From contig UQFW01000012.1 in the NCBI GenBank assembly GCA_900540405.1, positions 1 to 27,000 on the forward strand: DNA of 27,000 nt, given 5' to 3'. The DNA is from Candidatus Avelusimicrobium faecicola. GTDB lineage: Bacteria; Elusimicrobiota; Elusimicrobia; Elusimicrobiales; Elusimicrobiaceae. Shown piece by piece: positions 1-7,957 of the stretch. The notes below the pieces were generated by a model. That model ran no database searches. It was not told the DNA's origin and saw only the letters and a list, made by a program, of their open reading frames with translations. The position numbers were made by a program, and so were the translations under genes. Within the stretch, counting starts at the first letter, position 1, and the number at the start of each line of letters is the position of its first letter.

Positions 1-940
1 TCAGTTGCAGTTTGCCGTAGTCGCTGTCCGGCCCGTCCGGGATAATCCGAGCGGGAATATCGCCCGGTAATTTTTGGGAGTGCGGGTAGACCGCCGGAAC
101 AAACGGCTTTTTGCCGGTAAAAATCCAATCTTCTTCAAACACGCGGGCCATTTGCTCCACCACCGGGCCTTCCACCAAAAAAGTGACGTCCTGCACCGGG
201 TGCTTGGGGTTGCTTTTCAGTAAATCCTCGTGTGCGATATTCATTCCGCCAAAGACGGCTTTTTGTCCGTCCACCACTAAAATTTTGCGGTGGTTGCGCA
301 AGTTTACAAACGGTAAATTAATGGGGCTTTTAGACGGTAAAAAGACGGCCGTTTCCAGCCCTTTTATTTTGCGGGCGGCGGCCATAATGTTGGGTTTGGA
401 ATAATTAAGCCCCACGCCGTCTACCAGCATTTTTACCCGGGCGCCGTTTTGGGCGGCTGTTTTTAAGGCGGTTAAAAACATTTGCCCGGCTTTATCGTTA
501 TTCAAAATATAACTGGCTAAAAGCACTTCTTTTTTAGCTTGCGCAATCAGGCGGCACATTTCGGGGTAGGCGTTATCCCCGTTGATGAGCGGCGTAATGC
601 GGTTGCCGCGGGCAAAAAGCTGCGGGTGGACTTTGTGCCCCAGGCGGATTAACTGCCAAAAAGAGGGCGGGAATAATTTTTCCGCTTCCTGGGCTTCGCG
701 CGCGGACAGTTTATACAAGGCCGGCCCGCTGTTGCGCAAATCCAACGCTTTGCGGTGGATACGGTTGATACCCAGCAGTACATAAATTACGGTGCCTACA
801 AGCGGGGTAAGCCACACCAGGCCAATCCAACCGATAGTGCTGTGGACGTCTTCTTTATGTAAAAGGATGTGTACGGTCACGCAAATTTGCAAAATCAGGT
901 ACAGCGCACCGGCTATCCCCATAGAAGATAAATAAGTCAT
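1..940 (-). CDS. cls: Cardiolipin synthase (phospholipase D family), C-terminal part outside the window
   Basis: Likely condenses two phosphatidylglycerol molecules (or a related pair) into cardiolipin at the inner membrane. The first 313 codons are visible. Two hydrophobic segments at about residues 8-27 and 37-57 form the membrane N-terminal domain typical of Cls proteins. The first phospholipase D HKD motif is at H217-R-K219 with D224, followed by G-G-M-N-I at 231-235. The second HKD motif should lie beyond position 1, so completeness cannot be judged. The ATG at 940 overlaps the stop of the upstream gene as ATGA and has the ribosome site AGGAGGG inside that gene's end, so translation is coupled. 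It is the third gene of a minus-strand cluster with cysK and an unknown exported protein. Other PLD-family phosphatidyltransferases are the main alternative. Confidence 0.87.
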   Translation of the reverse strand, partial: MTYLSSMGIAGALYLILQICVTVHILLHKEDVHSTIGWIGLVWLTPLVGTVIYVLLGINRIHRKALDLRNSGPALYKLSAREAQEAEKLFPPSFWQLIRLGHKVHPQLFARGNRITPLINGDNAYPEMCRLIAQAKKEVLLASYILNNDKAGQMFLTALKTAAQNGARVKMLVDGVGLNYSKPNIMAAARKIKGLETAVFLPSKSPINLPFVNLRNHRKILVVDGQKAVFGGMNIAHEDLLKSNPKHPVQDVTFLVEGPVVEQMARVFEEDWIFTGKKPFVPAVYPHSQKLPGDIPARIIPDGPDSDYGKLQL

Positions 941-1755
941 TTTCCCTCCTGCGCGGCGGAGTTTTGGCCGCTTTTCTTGCGGAAATTTGCTTTTTCCATG
1001 GGGCGTTTGCCTTTTACAAGCCGCGGGCCGTATAAATATTGGTCTTGCGTGCCTCCGTAAGATAACGCTTTCGGGCGCTCCGGCACTGTTGGGCGCGGCT
1101 TTTGGGCCTGCTCCTTTTTTTGGCGTTGCAGTTCGTTAAATGCTTTGTTGTCCGCCGCTATTTGGGCGGCAAAACTATCATAAGCGGCTTGGTCTTTCAG
1201 CACTTGTTTCAGGCGCTCTTGTTCAAAAATATAATAATGGGAAAACGGCTTTTCGGCGGGCGCGTTTTTTAGGAGGAATACGTCCAGGGTTTGCCCGGTT
1301 TTCAAATTTTGAAGGGCGGAACGCGCGGCCAGCGGAAACACTTTTTCAAACGCGCGGCGGCTGACGGCAATTTCCACCCCGTAAGTATCGCGCCACCGCA
1401 GTATGCCGGAAACACTGTCCGCCGCCGCCACAAAAGTTTGCGGCTCTTGGGCGTAAAATAAGAGTTGGCGGAAATCGGTTTCGTCCCCATAGCGCAGGGC
1501 GGTAAAGGTTTGGCGGTGCTTGCCTGTAAAGTTTTCCCGGCGGGCGGGCACCGTGGTTGCGGCGGATAAGACGGCGGACAAGGTTTTGCCTTTGAATTTT
1601 TTAGCCAACTCCCGCGCGGAGTATTGCCCCACGGATACAGATGGGCCCGCCGTGGCGGAGCCGTCCATTTCTATTACAATATCCGCTTTTTCTTGGGCGA
1701 AAAGGGAAACCCCCAATACCGCCGGCAAGCAAAGCATTACCAGTAATTTTTTCAT
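937..1755 (-). CDS. Unknown exported protein, 272 aa
   Basis: I do not recognise a family. Residues 1-20 form a classical signal peptide (two lysines, hydrophobic core, L-F-A before the likely cut at Q21), so the protein should be periplasmic or surface-associated. The middle (about 25-180) looks like a folded mixed domain without cysteines; the only cysteine is in the signal peptide. The tail after about residue 200 is rich in Lys, Arg, Gln, Pro and Ala and looks disordered and strongly basic. The gene overlaps cysK upstream by ATGA (1752-1755) and cls downstream by ATGA (937-940), so it is translated as the middle member of a tightly coupled trio. A role near the envelope together with cardiolipin synthase is possible but only inferred from position. 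Confidence 0.8.
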   Translation of the reverse strand: MKKLLVMLCLPAVLGVSLFAQEKADIVIEMDGSATAGPSVSVGQYSARELAKKFKGKTLSAVLSAATTVPARRENFTGKHRQTFTALRYGDETDFRQLLFYAQEPQTFVAAADSVSGILRWRDTYGVEIAVSRRAFEKVFPLAARSALQNLKTGQTLDVFLLKNAPAEKPFSHYYIFEQERLKQVLKDQAAYDSFAAQIAADNKAFNELQRQKKEQAQKPRPTVPERPKALSYGGTQDQYLYGPRLVKGKRPMEKANFRKKSGQNSAAQEGK

Positions 1756-2669
1756 GCGTTTTCGTCAAATTCCCAAGTGCTTAAATACCGCTCCCCGCTA
1801 TCCGGCAGAATAACCACGATGTTTTTGGCGGCGTTCTGCGGTTTGCGGGCTTCTTGCAACGCGGCCCAAAGGGCGGCCCCGCCGCTGATTCCCGCCAGTA
1901 AGCCTTCTTTTTTAGCCAGTTCGCGGGCGGTTTTCCCGGCGTTTTCCGCCGTCACTTGCACGACTTCATCTATGAGCCGGGTATCTAAAATAGACGGAAT
2001 AAACCCCGCCCCAATGCCTTGCAATTTGTGCGGCCCCGCCTTGCCGCCGGATAACACCGGCGAATCGGACGGCTCCACCGCTACTATGCGCAAATGCGGG
2101 TGCATTTGTTTGAGGGCGCGCCCGGTTCCCGTTAAAGTTCCCCCGGTGCCCACGCCGCAGACCAGTATGTCCACCTTGCCGTGCAAATCTTTATCAATTT
2201 CCTGCGCCGTTTGACGGTGCGCGGTGGGGTTATTGGGGTTGGTAAATTGGGACGGCATAAAAGCGCCTGTTTGGCGGCAGATGTTTTCCGCTTCTTGGAT
2301 AGCGCCGTTCATACCGAGCGCCGGGTCTGTTAGTACCACGTTGGCCCCCAGCGCTTTTAAGATTTTAATGCGCTCCGGGCTCATGCTGGCAGGCATAGTA
2401 AGGGTAATGGTGTAGCCTTTGGCGGCGGCTAAAAACGCAAGCGCTATCCCGGTGTTGCCGCTGGTGGGCTCCACCAACGCGCCGCCCGGTTTTAACTGCC
2501 CGGCTTGTTCGGCCGCTTGCAACATGGCGGCGGCCGGGCGGTCTTTAATACTGTACGGATTGAACATCTCCAATTTGGCATACACGGCGGCCGGGCCGTT
2601 GTGCAAGCGGTTTAAGCGTAAAAGCGGCGTATTGCCGATAAGCTCTTCTAAATTATTGACCAGTGCCAT
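1752..2669 (-). CDS. cysK: Cysteine synthase (O-acetylserine sulfhydrylase)
   Basis: PLP-dependent enzyme making cysteine from O-acetylserine and sulfide in the cytoplasm. At 305 residues it has normal family length. K42 in S-I-K-D-R is the Schiff-base lysine; T69-S-G-N-T-G74 is the substrate-binding loop; the glycine-rich G-V-G-T-G-G-T loop in the middle binds the PLP phosphate; G-I-S-G-G-A near 260 and the C-terminal P-D-S-G-E-R-Y-L segment are also typical. The residues before K42 read N-P-Y-S instead of the commoner N-P-G-G-S, a minor variation. The ATG at 2669 is preceded by GAGGGG at good spacing. It heads the trio with the unknown exported protein and cls. No serine acetyltransferase cysE is adjacent; the nearby hexapeptide transferase belongs to the sugar acetyltransferase group. 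Confidence 0.93.
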   Translation of the reverse strand: MALVNNLEELIGNTPLLRLNRLHNGPAAVYAKLEMFNPYSIKDRPAAAMLQAAEQAGQLKPGGALVEPTSGNTGIALAFLAAAKGYTITLTMPASMSPERIKILKALGANVVLTDPALGMNGAIQEAENICRQTGAFMPSQFTNPNNPTAHRQTAQEIDKDLHGKVDILVCGVGTGGTLTGTGRALKQMHPHLRIVAVEPSDSPVLSGGKAGPHKLQGIGAGFIPSILDTRLIDEVVQVTAENAGKTARELAKKEGLLAGISGGAALWAALQEARKPQNAAKNIVVILPDSGERYLSTWEFDENA

Positions 2670-2691
2670 CAGGTAAAACCCCTCTGTTTAC

Positions 2692-2697
2692 AGTATA
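2692..2697 (-). promoter_or_regulatory. Possible -10 box for the cysK cluster
   Basis: The minus strand reads GCTATACT here, a TATACT -10 box about 22 bases before the cysK ATG. No convincing -35 is found 16-18 bases upstream. The 74-base gap to the preceding same-strand gene lets cysK have its own promoter, but co-transcription is equally possible. Confidence 0.3.
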
Positions 2698-2743
2698 GCT
2701 CTTTGGCGCCCTTTTTACCGGGCGGGAAAAAAGGCTAGGGCCG

Positions 2744-3301
2744 CTAGACCAAAAAGCGGCGGATTACTTTGGCCGGGCTCCCGGCTACCACCGTTCCTTC
2801 TCCCACGTCCCGCGTGACGACGGCCCCCGCCGCCACAATGGCGTTATCGCCAATCCAAACACCGGGCAGAATAATGCACCCTCCGCCCAGCCAAACATTC
2901 TTGCCGATACGCACTTTTTGGGCAGATTCTAAGCCTTCCAGGCGTTTTTGCGGCAAAAGCGGGTGGGTGGCCGTATAAATTTGTACGTTAGGGCCGATGA
3001 GCGTATTATCGCCTATTTCCACTTTGGCGCAATCCAAAATGGTGCAGTTAAAATTGATAAATACATTTTTCCCGGTGTAAATTTGGGTGCCGTAATCACA
3101 AAAAAACGGCGGTTCCAAATGCAAATCCTGCGCGGCGTTAGGGAGCAGTTCGTGCAAAATTTGGGTGCGTTCGGCTTCGTCTTCCGGGTTGGACCGGTTG
3201 AGTTGCCAAAGCAGTTTGCGCGCGCGGAGGCGTTCTTGTTTTAGTTCCGGGTGGGCCGCGTTATAGGGGCGGCTTTCCAGCATATTTTGTTTTTCACTCA
3301 T
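2744..3301 (-). CDS. Maa/LacA/NodL-type sugar O-acetyltransferase
   Basis: Predicted cytoplasmic acetyl-CoA-dependent O-acetyltransferase of the maltose/galactoside acetyltransferase group. The first ~55 residues match the N-terminal 'Mac' helical domain (M-L-E-S-R-P-Y-N, H-P-E-L, R-A-R-K-L-L). The rest is a left-handed beta-helix built of hexapeptide repeats ([I/V]-G-x-N/D). H113 in T-A-T-H-P is the expected catalytic histidine, and the C-terminal A-G-S-P-A-K-V-I motif is standard. 185 residues is the usual length. The real acceptor sugar or other substrate cannot be told. Its ATG has no ribosome-binding site; an extended -10 box places the transcript start on the A of the ATG (see findings). 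It lies upstream of cysK, but the Mac domain argues against it being a serine acetyltransferase. Confidence 0.88.
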   Translation of the reverse strand: MSEKQNMLESRPYNAAHPELKQERLRARKLLWQLNRSNPEDEAERTQILHELLPNAAQDLHLEPPFFCDYGTQIYTGKNVFINFNCTILDCAKVEIGDNTLIGPNVQIYTATHPLLPQKRLEGLESAQKVRIGKNVWLGGGCIILPGVWIGDNAIVAAGAVVTRDVGEGTVVAGSPAKVIRRFLV

Positions 3302-3307
3302 GGTATT

Positions 3308-3316
3308 ATTGTAGCA
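3308..3316 (-). promoter_or_regulatory. Extended -10 promoter giving a predicted leaderless transcript (acetyltransferase)
   Basis: The minus strand reads TGCTACAAT followed by six bases and the ATG at 3301. The last T of the -10 box (3308) is seven bases before the A of the ATG, the usual distance to the transcript start. No -35 consensus and no ribosome site are present in the 20 bases before the ATG. Confidence 0.5.
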
Positions 3317-3384
3317 ATTCCTGTAAGATTTGCCTTTCTAATTAATTTTTGTTTACCGGGCGGTAGGTTTTTATGTATAAAATA

Positions 3385-3393
3385 TGCTATTAT
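3385..3393 (+). promoter_or_regulatory. Probable extended -10 promoter of the RND efflux operon
   Basis: TGCTATTAT is an extended -10 box with the same TGCTA core as the promoters before the acetyltransferase, purB and the CNNM gene. Transcription would start near 3400, leaving a leader of about 30 bases with ribosome site AAGGGGA at 3415-3421. An alternative pair is TTTACC (3352-3357) and TATAAA (3376-3381) with an 18-base spacer. No regulator gene is adjacent. Confidence 0.38.
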
Positions 3394-3430
3394 TTGAGTA
3401 TATCTTAATTTAATAAGGGGAATACACCGA

Positions 3431-4756
3431 ATGAACAACGCAGTAAAAATTGTTTGTTTCACCCTGTTAGGTGCGGCGGTATTAAGCTGCAGCGCCTGCA
3501 AGGGCAAACAAGCCGGCGGGCAAATGCCTGCCCAAACGGTAAACGCCATAGAAGTTGTGCAGGCGGATTTGCCGTGGGATATTGAATACCCGGCCCAGGT
3601 TGCGGGCTCTTTGCAGGTAAATGTACGCGCGCAAGTGGGGGGGATTTTGCAATCCCGCCTGTTTGATGAGGGCGCGTATGTAAAAGAGGGGACACAACTT
3701 TTTCAAATTGATGATAAAGAATACAAAGCCGCGTTGGAACGCGCGCGCGGTTCTTTAGCGCAAGCGGAGGCGCAGGAACGCAGCACCCAGCGTGAGTACA
3801 ACCGTATGAAAAAATTGTTGGCGGATAAAGCCGTCAGCCAAAAAAATTATGATGATGCCCTTTCCGCTTATGAAACCGCCCAAGCCAATGTGCAAGTGGC
3901 CAAAGCTGGCGTCACCACCGCTAAAATTAATTTTGACTATACCAAAGTAAAAGCGCCTATTTCCGGCATTATGGGTAAAGAAGCGCAATCCGTGGGCAGT
4001 TTGGTTTCCCCCACCGGGGAATCCGGCTTTTTGACCACCATGGTACAGGCCAACCCGTTGTGGGTAAATTTTTCTATGCCCGGCAGCCAGTTTGCTAAAT
4101 TAGCCAGCGGTTATATGTCCGGCCAAATTGTGCTGGGGGATGAAAAAAAATCCTCGGCGGTGGACCCGGCCGAATACCGCAAAATGGCGGCCGAAAAAGC
4201 CCCCTTATATGTAGAAGCTATTTTGGCCAACGGAAAAGTGTATGCACAAAAAGGCAAAATTATTTTCTTTGACAGCACGGAAAACACCCAAACTTCCAGC
4301 TTGGCTATGCGTGCGGAATTTGCCAACCCCAAAAATGACCGCCAGTTAATGCCCGGCCAGTTTGTGCGCGTGCGCCTGGTGGGGGCTGTGTATAAAAATG
4401 CTATTTTGGTGCCGTCTTCCGCCGTACTCAACACGCCGGAAGGAATGTTGACCTATGTAGTGGACAGCAATAACACGGTGGCCGCCCGCCCGGTAAAAGG
4501 GGAACTCCAAAATAATATGTATATTATTTCCGAGGGTTTGAAACACGGCGAAAAAATTGTTTCCAACGGGCTTATTAAATTGAAACCCGGTATGCAAGTG
4601 ACGGTCAACTTGCAAAAATTTACTCTCCCCGCCTCGGCTCAAACGGCACAGCCTGCCAGCCAGGACGGGCGCAGTGTAGCTTCTTTGGAAGCCACCATTG
4701 ATAAGTCCGTTGCGCCGGATGCGCAAGCCTTGCCGAACGACCAGCAAGGTAAATAA
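3431..4756 (+). CDS. RND efflux periplasmic adaptor (membrane fusion) lipoprotein, AcrA/MexA type
   Basis: Links the inner-membrane pump to the outer-membrane channel of a tripartite drug/solute exporter. The 441-residue protein starts with a lipoprotein signal peptide; the likely lipidated cysteine is C20 in V-L-S-C. It then has a beta-barrel/lipoyl half-motif (V-R-A-Q-V-G-G-I-L), a coiled-coil hairpin rich in Ala/Gln/Glu/Lys at about 105-165, the second lipoyl half (K-A-P-I-S-G-I-M-G) near 175, a beta-barrel domain and a membrane-proximal domain (I-L-V-P-S-S-A-V). The C-terminal ~45 residues are Ala/Gln/Ser-rich and probably disordered. The ATG has AAGGGGA nine bases upstream. It is followed after 9 bases by the pump gene, so the three genes form one operon. 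Substrate unknown. Confidence 0.92.
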   Translation: MNNAVKIVCFTLLGAAVLSCSACKGKQAGGQMPAQTVNAIEVVQADLPWDIEYPAQVAGSLQVNVRAQVGGILQSRLFDEGAYVKEGTQLFQIDDKEYKAALERARGSLAQAEAQERSTQREYNRMKKLLADKAVSQKNYDDALSAYETAQANVQVAKAGVTTAKINFDYTKVKAPISGIMGKEAQSVGSLVSPTGESGFLTTMVQANPLWVNFSMPGSQFAKLASGYMSGQIVLGDEKKSSAVDPAEYRKMAAEKAPLYVEAILANGKVYAQKGKIIFFDSTENTQTSSLAMRAEFANPKNDRQLMPGQFVRVRLVGAVYKNAILVPSSAVLNTPEGMLTYVVDSNNTVAARPVKGELQNNMYIISEGLKHGEKIVSNGLIKLKPGMQVTVNLQKFTLPASAQTAQPASQDGRSVASLEATIDKSVAPDAQALPNDQQGK

Positions 4757-4765
4757 GAGGGGCGT

Positions 4766-7700
4766 ATGTTTTCCAAATTTTTTATTAACCGCCCTATTTT
4801 TTCAACGGTAATATCGCTCTTAATAGTGCTGTTTGGTATTGTGTCTATTACCATGCTGCCTATTGAGCAATACCCAGACCTTACCCCGCCTACGGTGCAA
4901 GTGTCCGCCAAATACCCGGGTGCCAGCCCGGAAGTAATTGCCGAAACGGTAGCCGCCCCTATTGAACAACAGGTAAACGGGGTGGAGGATATGTTGTATA
5001 TGAACTCCACCTCTGCCTCCAACGGGGATATGAACCTGATTGTTTCTTTTAAGGTAGGTACGGACCCGGACCAGGCCATGATTAACGTAAACAACCGCGT
5101 GCAGGCTGCTACCAATACGTTGCCGGATGTAGTGCGCCAGTACGGGGTGACGGTGGAAAAGAAATCTTCTTCCATTTTGCAGTTAATCGCTTTTTATTCC
5201 CCGAACGGATATTCGGACACCACCACTATTGGGAACTACGCCTTATTAAACATTGTAGACGACTTAAAACGTATTGAAGGCGTGGGGGATTCCCAGGTGA
5301 TGGCCGCCAACGACTACTCCATCCGTATTTGGATTAAGCCGGATGTGCTTTCCCAACGCGGCTTGTCCGTCAGTGATGTTATTTCCGCCGTCAAAGCGCA
5401 GAACGTACAGCGCTCGGCGGGTAAAATCGGCCAGCCGCCGCTTGCGGTATCGGTAGATAGGATGTACTCTATTGTGGCCCCCGGCCGCTTTACCAAACCG
5501 GAAGAATTTGGCGAGATTATTTTGCGCGCCAATGCGGACGGTACTTCGCTTAGACTCAAAGATGTGGCCCGCATTGAACTGGGCAGCCAGACGTATGAAT
5601 TTAACGGCCGTTTTAACGGCAAGCCGGCGGTGCCGGTGGCGGTGTTCTTGTCCCCGGGGGCAAACGCGGTGGCTACGGCCAAAGCCGTGCAGGCCCGTCT
5701 GAAAGAATTGTCGGCCAACTTCCCGCCGGATATGGATATTGACTATACCGTGGCGTATGATACCACGCTGTTCGTGTCCGCTTCTATTAAAGAAGTGTTG
5801 CATACGTTAGCGGAAGCCATGATTTTGGTGTTCTTGGTGGTATATTTGTTCTTGAAAGACTGGCGCGCCACGCTGATTCCGTGCTTGGCGGTGCCGGTGT
5901 CCGTTATCGGCGCGTTTGCCGGGATGCTGGTGTTTGGTTTCTCTATTAATACGCTTACCCTGTTCGGGCTTGTGTTGGCTATCGGTATTGTGGTAGACGA
6001 CGCTATTGTGGTTATTGAAAACGTGGAACGTATTATGCACGACGAACATCTGCCCGTCAAAGAAGCTACCATTAAAGCCATGGACGAAGTGTCCGGCCCG
6101 GTGGTGGCGATTGTACTGGTGCTTTGTTCCGTATTCGTGCCGGTGGCATTTATGGGCGGTTTAACCGGGGTGATGTACCAGCAGTTTGCTATTACGATTG
6201 CCGTGTCCGTGGTTATTTCCGGCTTGGTGGCGCTTACGCTGACCCCCGCCCTGTGCGCGTTGCTGTTGAGACACCAGGAAGCCCCCACCAAAGGTTTTTT
6301 CTATAAGTTTGACCGCTTTTTTGAAAAAATCACCGATAAATATACCGGGGTGGTAGGCTTTTTTGTCCGCCGGATTCCGGTGGCTATTCTTTGTGTGGTG
6401 CTTTTATTTTGCGGGGCTTTCGGCCTGTTTAAGATTGTGCCCGAAAGTTTACTGCCGGACGAAGACCAGGGTATGATTATGATTGGTACCCAGTTGGACC
6501 CGGCCACCTCGCTTTCCGGCAGTGAAGCCGTCGCTTCCGACCTGGAAAAAATCATTTTAGCCCAGCCGGCCGTCAAAGAAGAATTAACCTTTGCCGGGTA
6601 CGACTTGCTCAGCAGTACCATGAAAAGCAACGGTATTGCCTCCTTCGTGCAGTTAAAACCGTGGGATGACCGCAAAGCCAAAAATCTGTCCTCTACCTCT
6701 TTGGTGGGCACGATTTATATGCTCTCCCGGGTTAAAATACCGGGGGCGTTGGTTATGCCGTTCAACCCGCCGGCCATTATGGGTATGAGTACCACCGGCG
6801 GTTTGGAAGGCTATGTGCAGAACCGCGGTTCCGGCGGGAGCAGTGCCTTGCAAGCGCAGGCCAATAAATTAATTGCCGCCGCCCAAAAGCGTAAAGAAAT
6901 CGCCAGCGCCAGCACGACGTTTACTTCCGCCGTGCCGCAATATACGCTGGAAGTGGACGAAATTAAAGCGCAAAGTATGGGTGTTTCGCTGACGGAACTG
7001 TACACCACGTTGCAGGCTACCTTCGGTACCACTTATATTAACGACTTTACCTACTCCGGCCGCAGTTTTAAGGTAATGATGCAGGCCGATAGTGAATACC
7101 GCGCCCGCCCGGAACAAATTTCCGGCATTTACGCGCGCTCCACTACCGGGGCCATGGTGCCGCTTTCCGCCTTGGTTAAGCTGACGCCGTCTTTGGGGCC
7201 GGATATGGTGGAACGGTTTAACGTGTTCCAGGCCGCCAAAATTATTGCTAATCCGGCCAGCGGGTACAGCACCGGGGAAGCCATTAGCGCGTTGGAAGAA
7301 ACCGCCAAAGAAGTATTGGACCCCAGCTTTACCTTGTCTTGGACGGGTACGACGTATCAGGAAAAAATTTCCGGTTCGTCTTCCACCTCTGCCTTGTTAT
7401 TGGGTATGCTGGTGGTGTTCTTGATTTTGGCCGCCCAGTATGAAAAATGGAGCCTGCCGATTGCCGTATTGTTAGCCGTGCCGTTTGCGGTGTTCGGCGC
7501 GTTGGCGGGTACTTATATGCGCGGGCTTTCTAACGATATTTACTTCCAAATTGCGTTGGTGGCCCTGGTAGGGTTGGCCGCTAAAAACGCTATTTTGATT
7601 GTAGAGTTTGCGGTCTTGTTGAAAGAGCAGGGCTTGCCTGCCGCCAAAGCGGCTGTGCAAGCGGCGCGCTTGCGTTTCCGCCCGATTATTATGACGTCTT

Positions 7701-7957
7701 TGGCGTTCATTTTGGGTTGTGTGCCGCTCGCTATCAGCACCGGGGCCGGTGCGGCCAGCCGCCACTCTATCGGTACGGCTGTGGTGTTCGGTATGTTAGC
7801 CGCCACGTTAATTGCGCCGCTGTTTATCCCGTTGTTCTTCGTGCTGTTAGGCGGGCGCAGTGCTTCCCGTACGGATGCCGGCGTGACTACACCGCAGGAT
7901 GATTTAGCCTTGCCGGAAGAAAAAACGGCGCAAGAGGAGGAAAAACATGAAATTTAA
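4766..7957 (+). CDS. RND multidrug efflux pump, inner-membrane subunit (AcrB/MexB, HAE-1 type)
   Basis: Proton-driven exporter, the central part of a tripartite efflux system. 1063 residues with the typical plan: TM1 at about 10-30, a large periplasmic loop, TM2-6 around 340-500, a second periplasmic loop, and TM8-12 near the end. Proton-relay residues are in place: D411 and D412 in V-V-D-D-A-I of TM4, and K940 in A-A-K-N-A-I of TM10, matching AcrB D407, D408 and K940. The start M-F-S-K-F-F-I-N-R-P-I-F is the family hallmark. It lies between the adaptor and channel genes and overlaps the latter by 11 bases, ensuring matched production. The highly acidic C-terminal tail of about 30 residues is cytoplasmic. 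HAE-1 subfamily is clear; drug range is not predictable. Confidence 0.96.
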   Translation: MFSKFFINRPIFSTVISLLIVLFGIVSITMLPIEQYPDLTPPTVQVSAKYPGASPEVIAETVAAPIEQQVNGVEDMLYMNSTSASNGDMNLIVSFKVGTDPDQAMINVNNRVQAATNTLPDVVRQYGVTVEKKSSSILQLIAFYSPNGYSDTTTIGNYALLNIVDDLKRIEGVGDSQVMAANDYSIRIWIKPDVLSQRGLSVSDVISAVKAQNVQRSAGKIGQPPLAVSVDRMYSIVAPGRFTKPEEFGEIILRANADGTSLRLKDVARIELGSQTYEFNGRFNGKPAVPVAVFLSPGANAVATAKAVQARLKELSANFPPDMDIDYTVAYDTTLFVSASIKEVLHTLAEAMILVFLVVYLFLKDWRATLIPCLAVPVSVIGAFAGMLVFGFSINTLTLFGLVLAIGIVVDDAIVVIENVERIMHDEHLPVKEATIKAMDEVSGPVVAIVLVLCSVFVPVAFMGGLTGVMYQQFAITIAVSVVISGLVALTLTPALCALLLRHQEAPTKGFFYKFDRFFEKITDKYTGVVGFFVRRIPVAILCVVLLFCGAFGLFKIVPESLLPDEDQGMIMIGTQLDPATSLSGSEAVASDLEKIILAQPAVKEELTFAGYDLLSSTMKSNGIASFVQLKPWDDRKAKNLSSTSLVGTIYMLSRVKIPGALVMPFNPPAIMGMSTTGGLEGYVQNRGSGGSSALQAQANKLIAAAQKRKEIASASTTFTSAVPQYTLEVDEIKAQSMGVSLTELYTTLQATFGTTYINDFTYSGRSFKVMMQADSEYRARPEQISGIYARSTTGAMVPLSALVKLTPSLGPDMVERFNVFQAAKIIANPASGYSTGEAISALEETAKEVLDPSFTLSWTGTTYQEKISGSSSTSALLLGMLVVFLILAAQYEKWSLPIAVLLAVPFAVFGALAGTYMRGLSNDIYFQIALVALVGLAAKNAILIVEFAVLLKEQGLPAAKAAVQAARLRFRPIIMTSLAFILGCVPLAISTGAGAASRHSIGTAVVFGMLAATLIAPLFIPLFFVLLGGRSASRTDAGVTTPQDDLALPEEKTAQEEEKHEI

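Noticed and set aside
2703..2735. Inverted repeat between acetyltransferase and cysK as a terminator
   Set aside because: The stem is mostly A-T pairs with a 10-base loop and no T run follows on either strand.
3459..3706. Open frames antisense to the RND adaptor and to many other genes
   Set aside because: They mirror strong coding frames, lack ribosome sites and show no domain features; treated as shadows.
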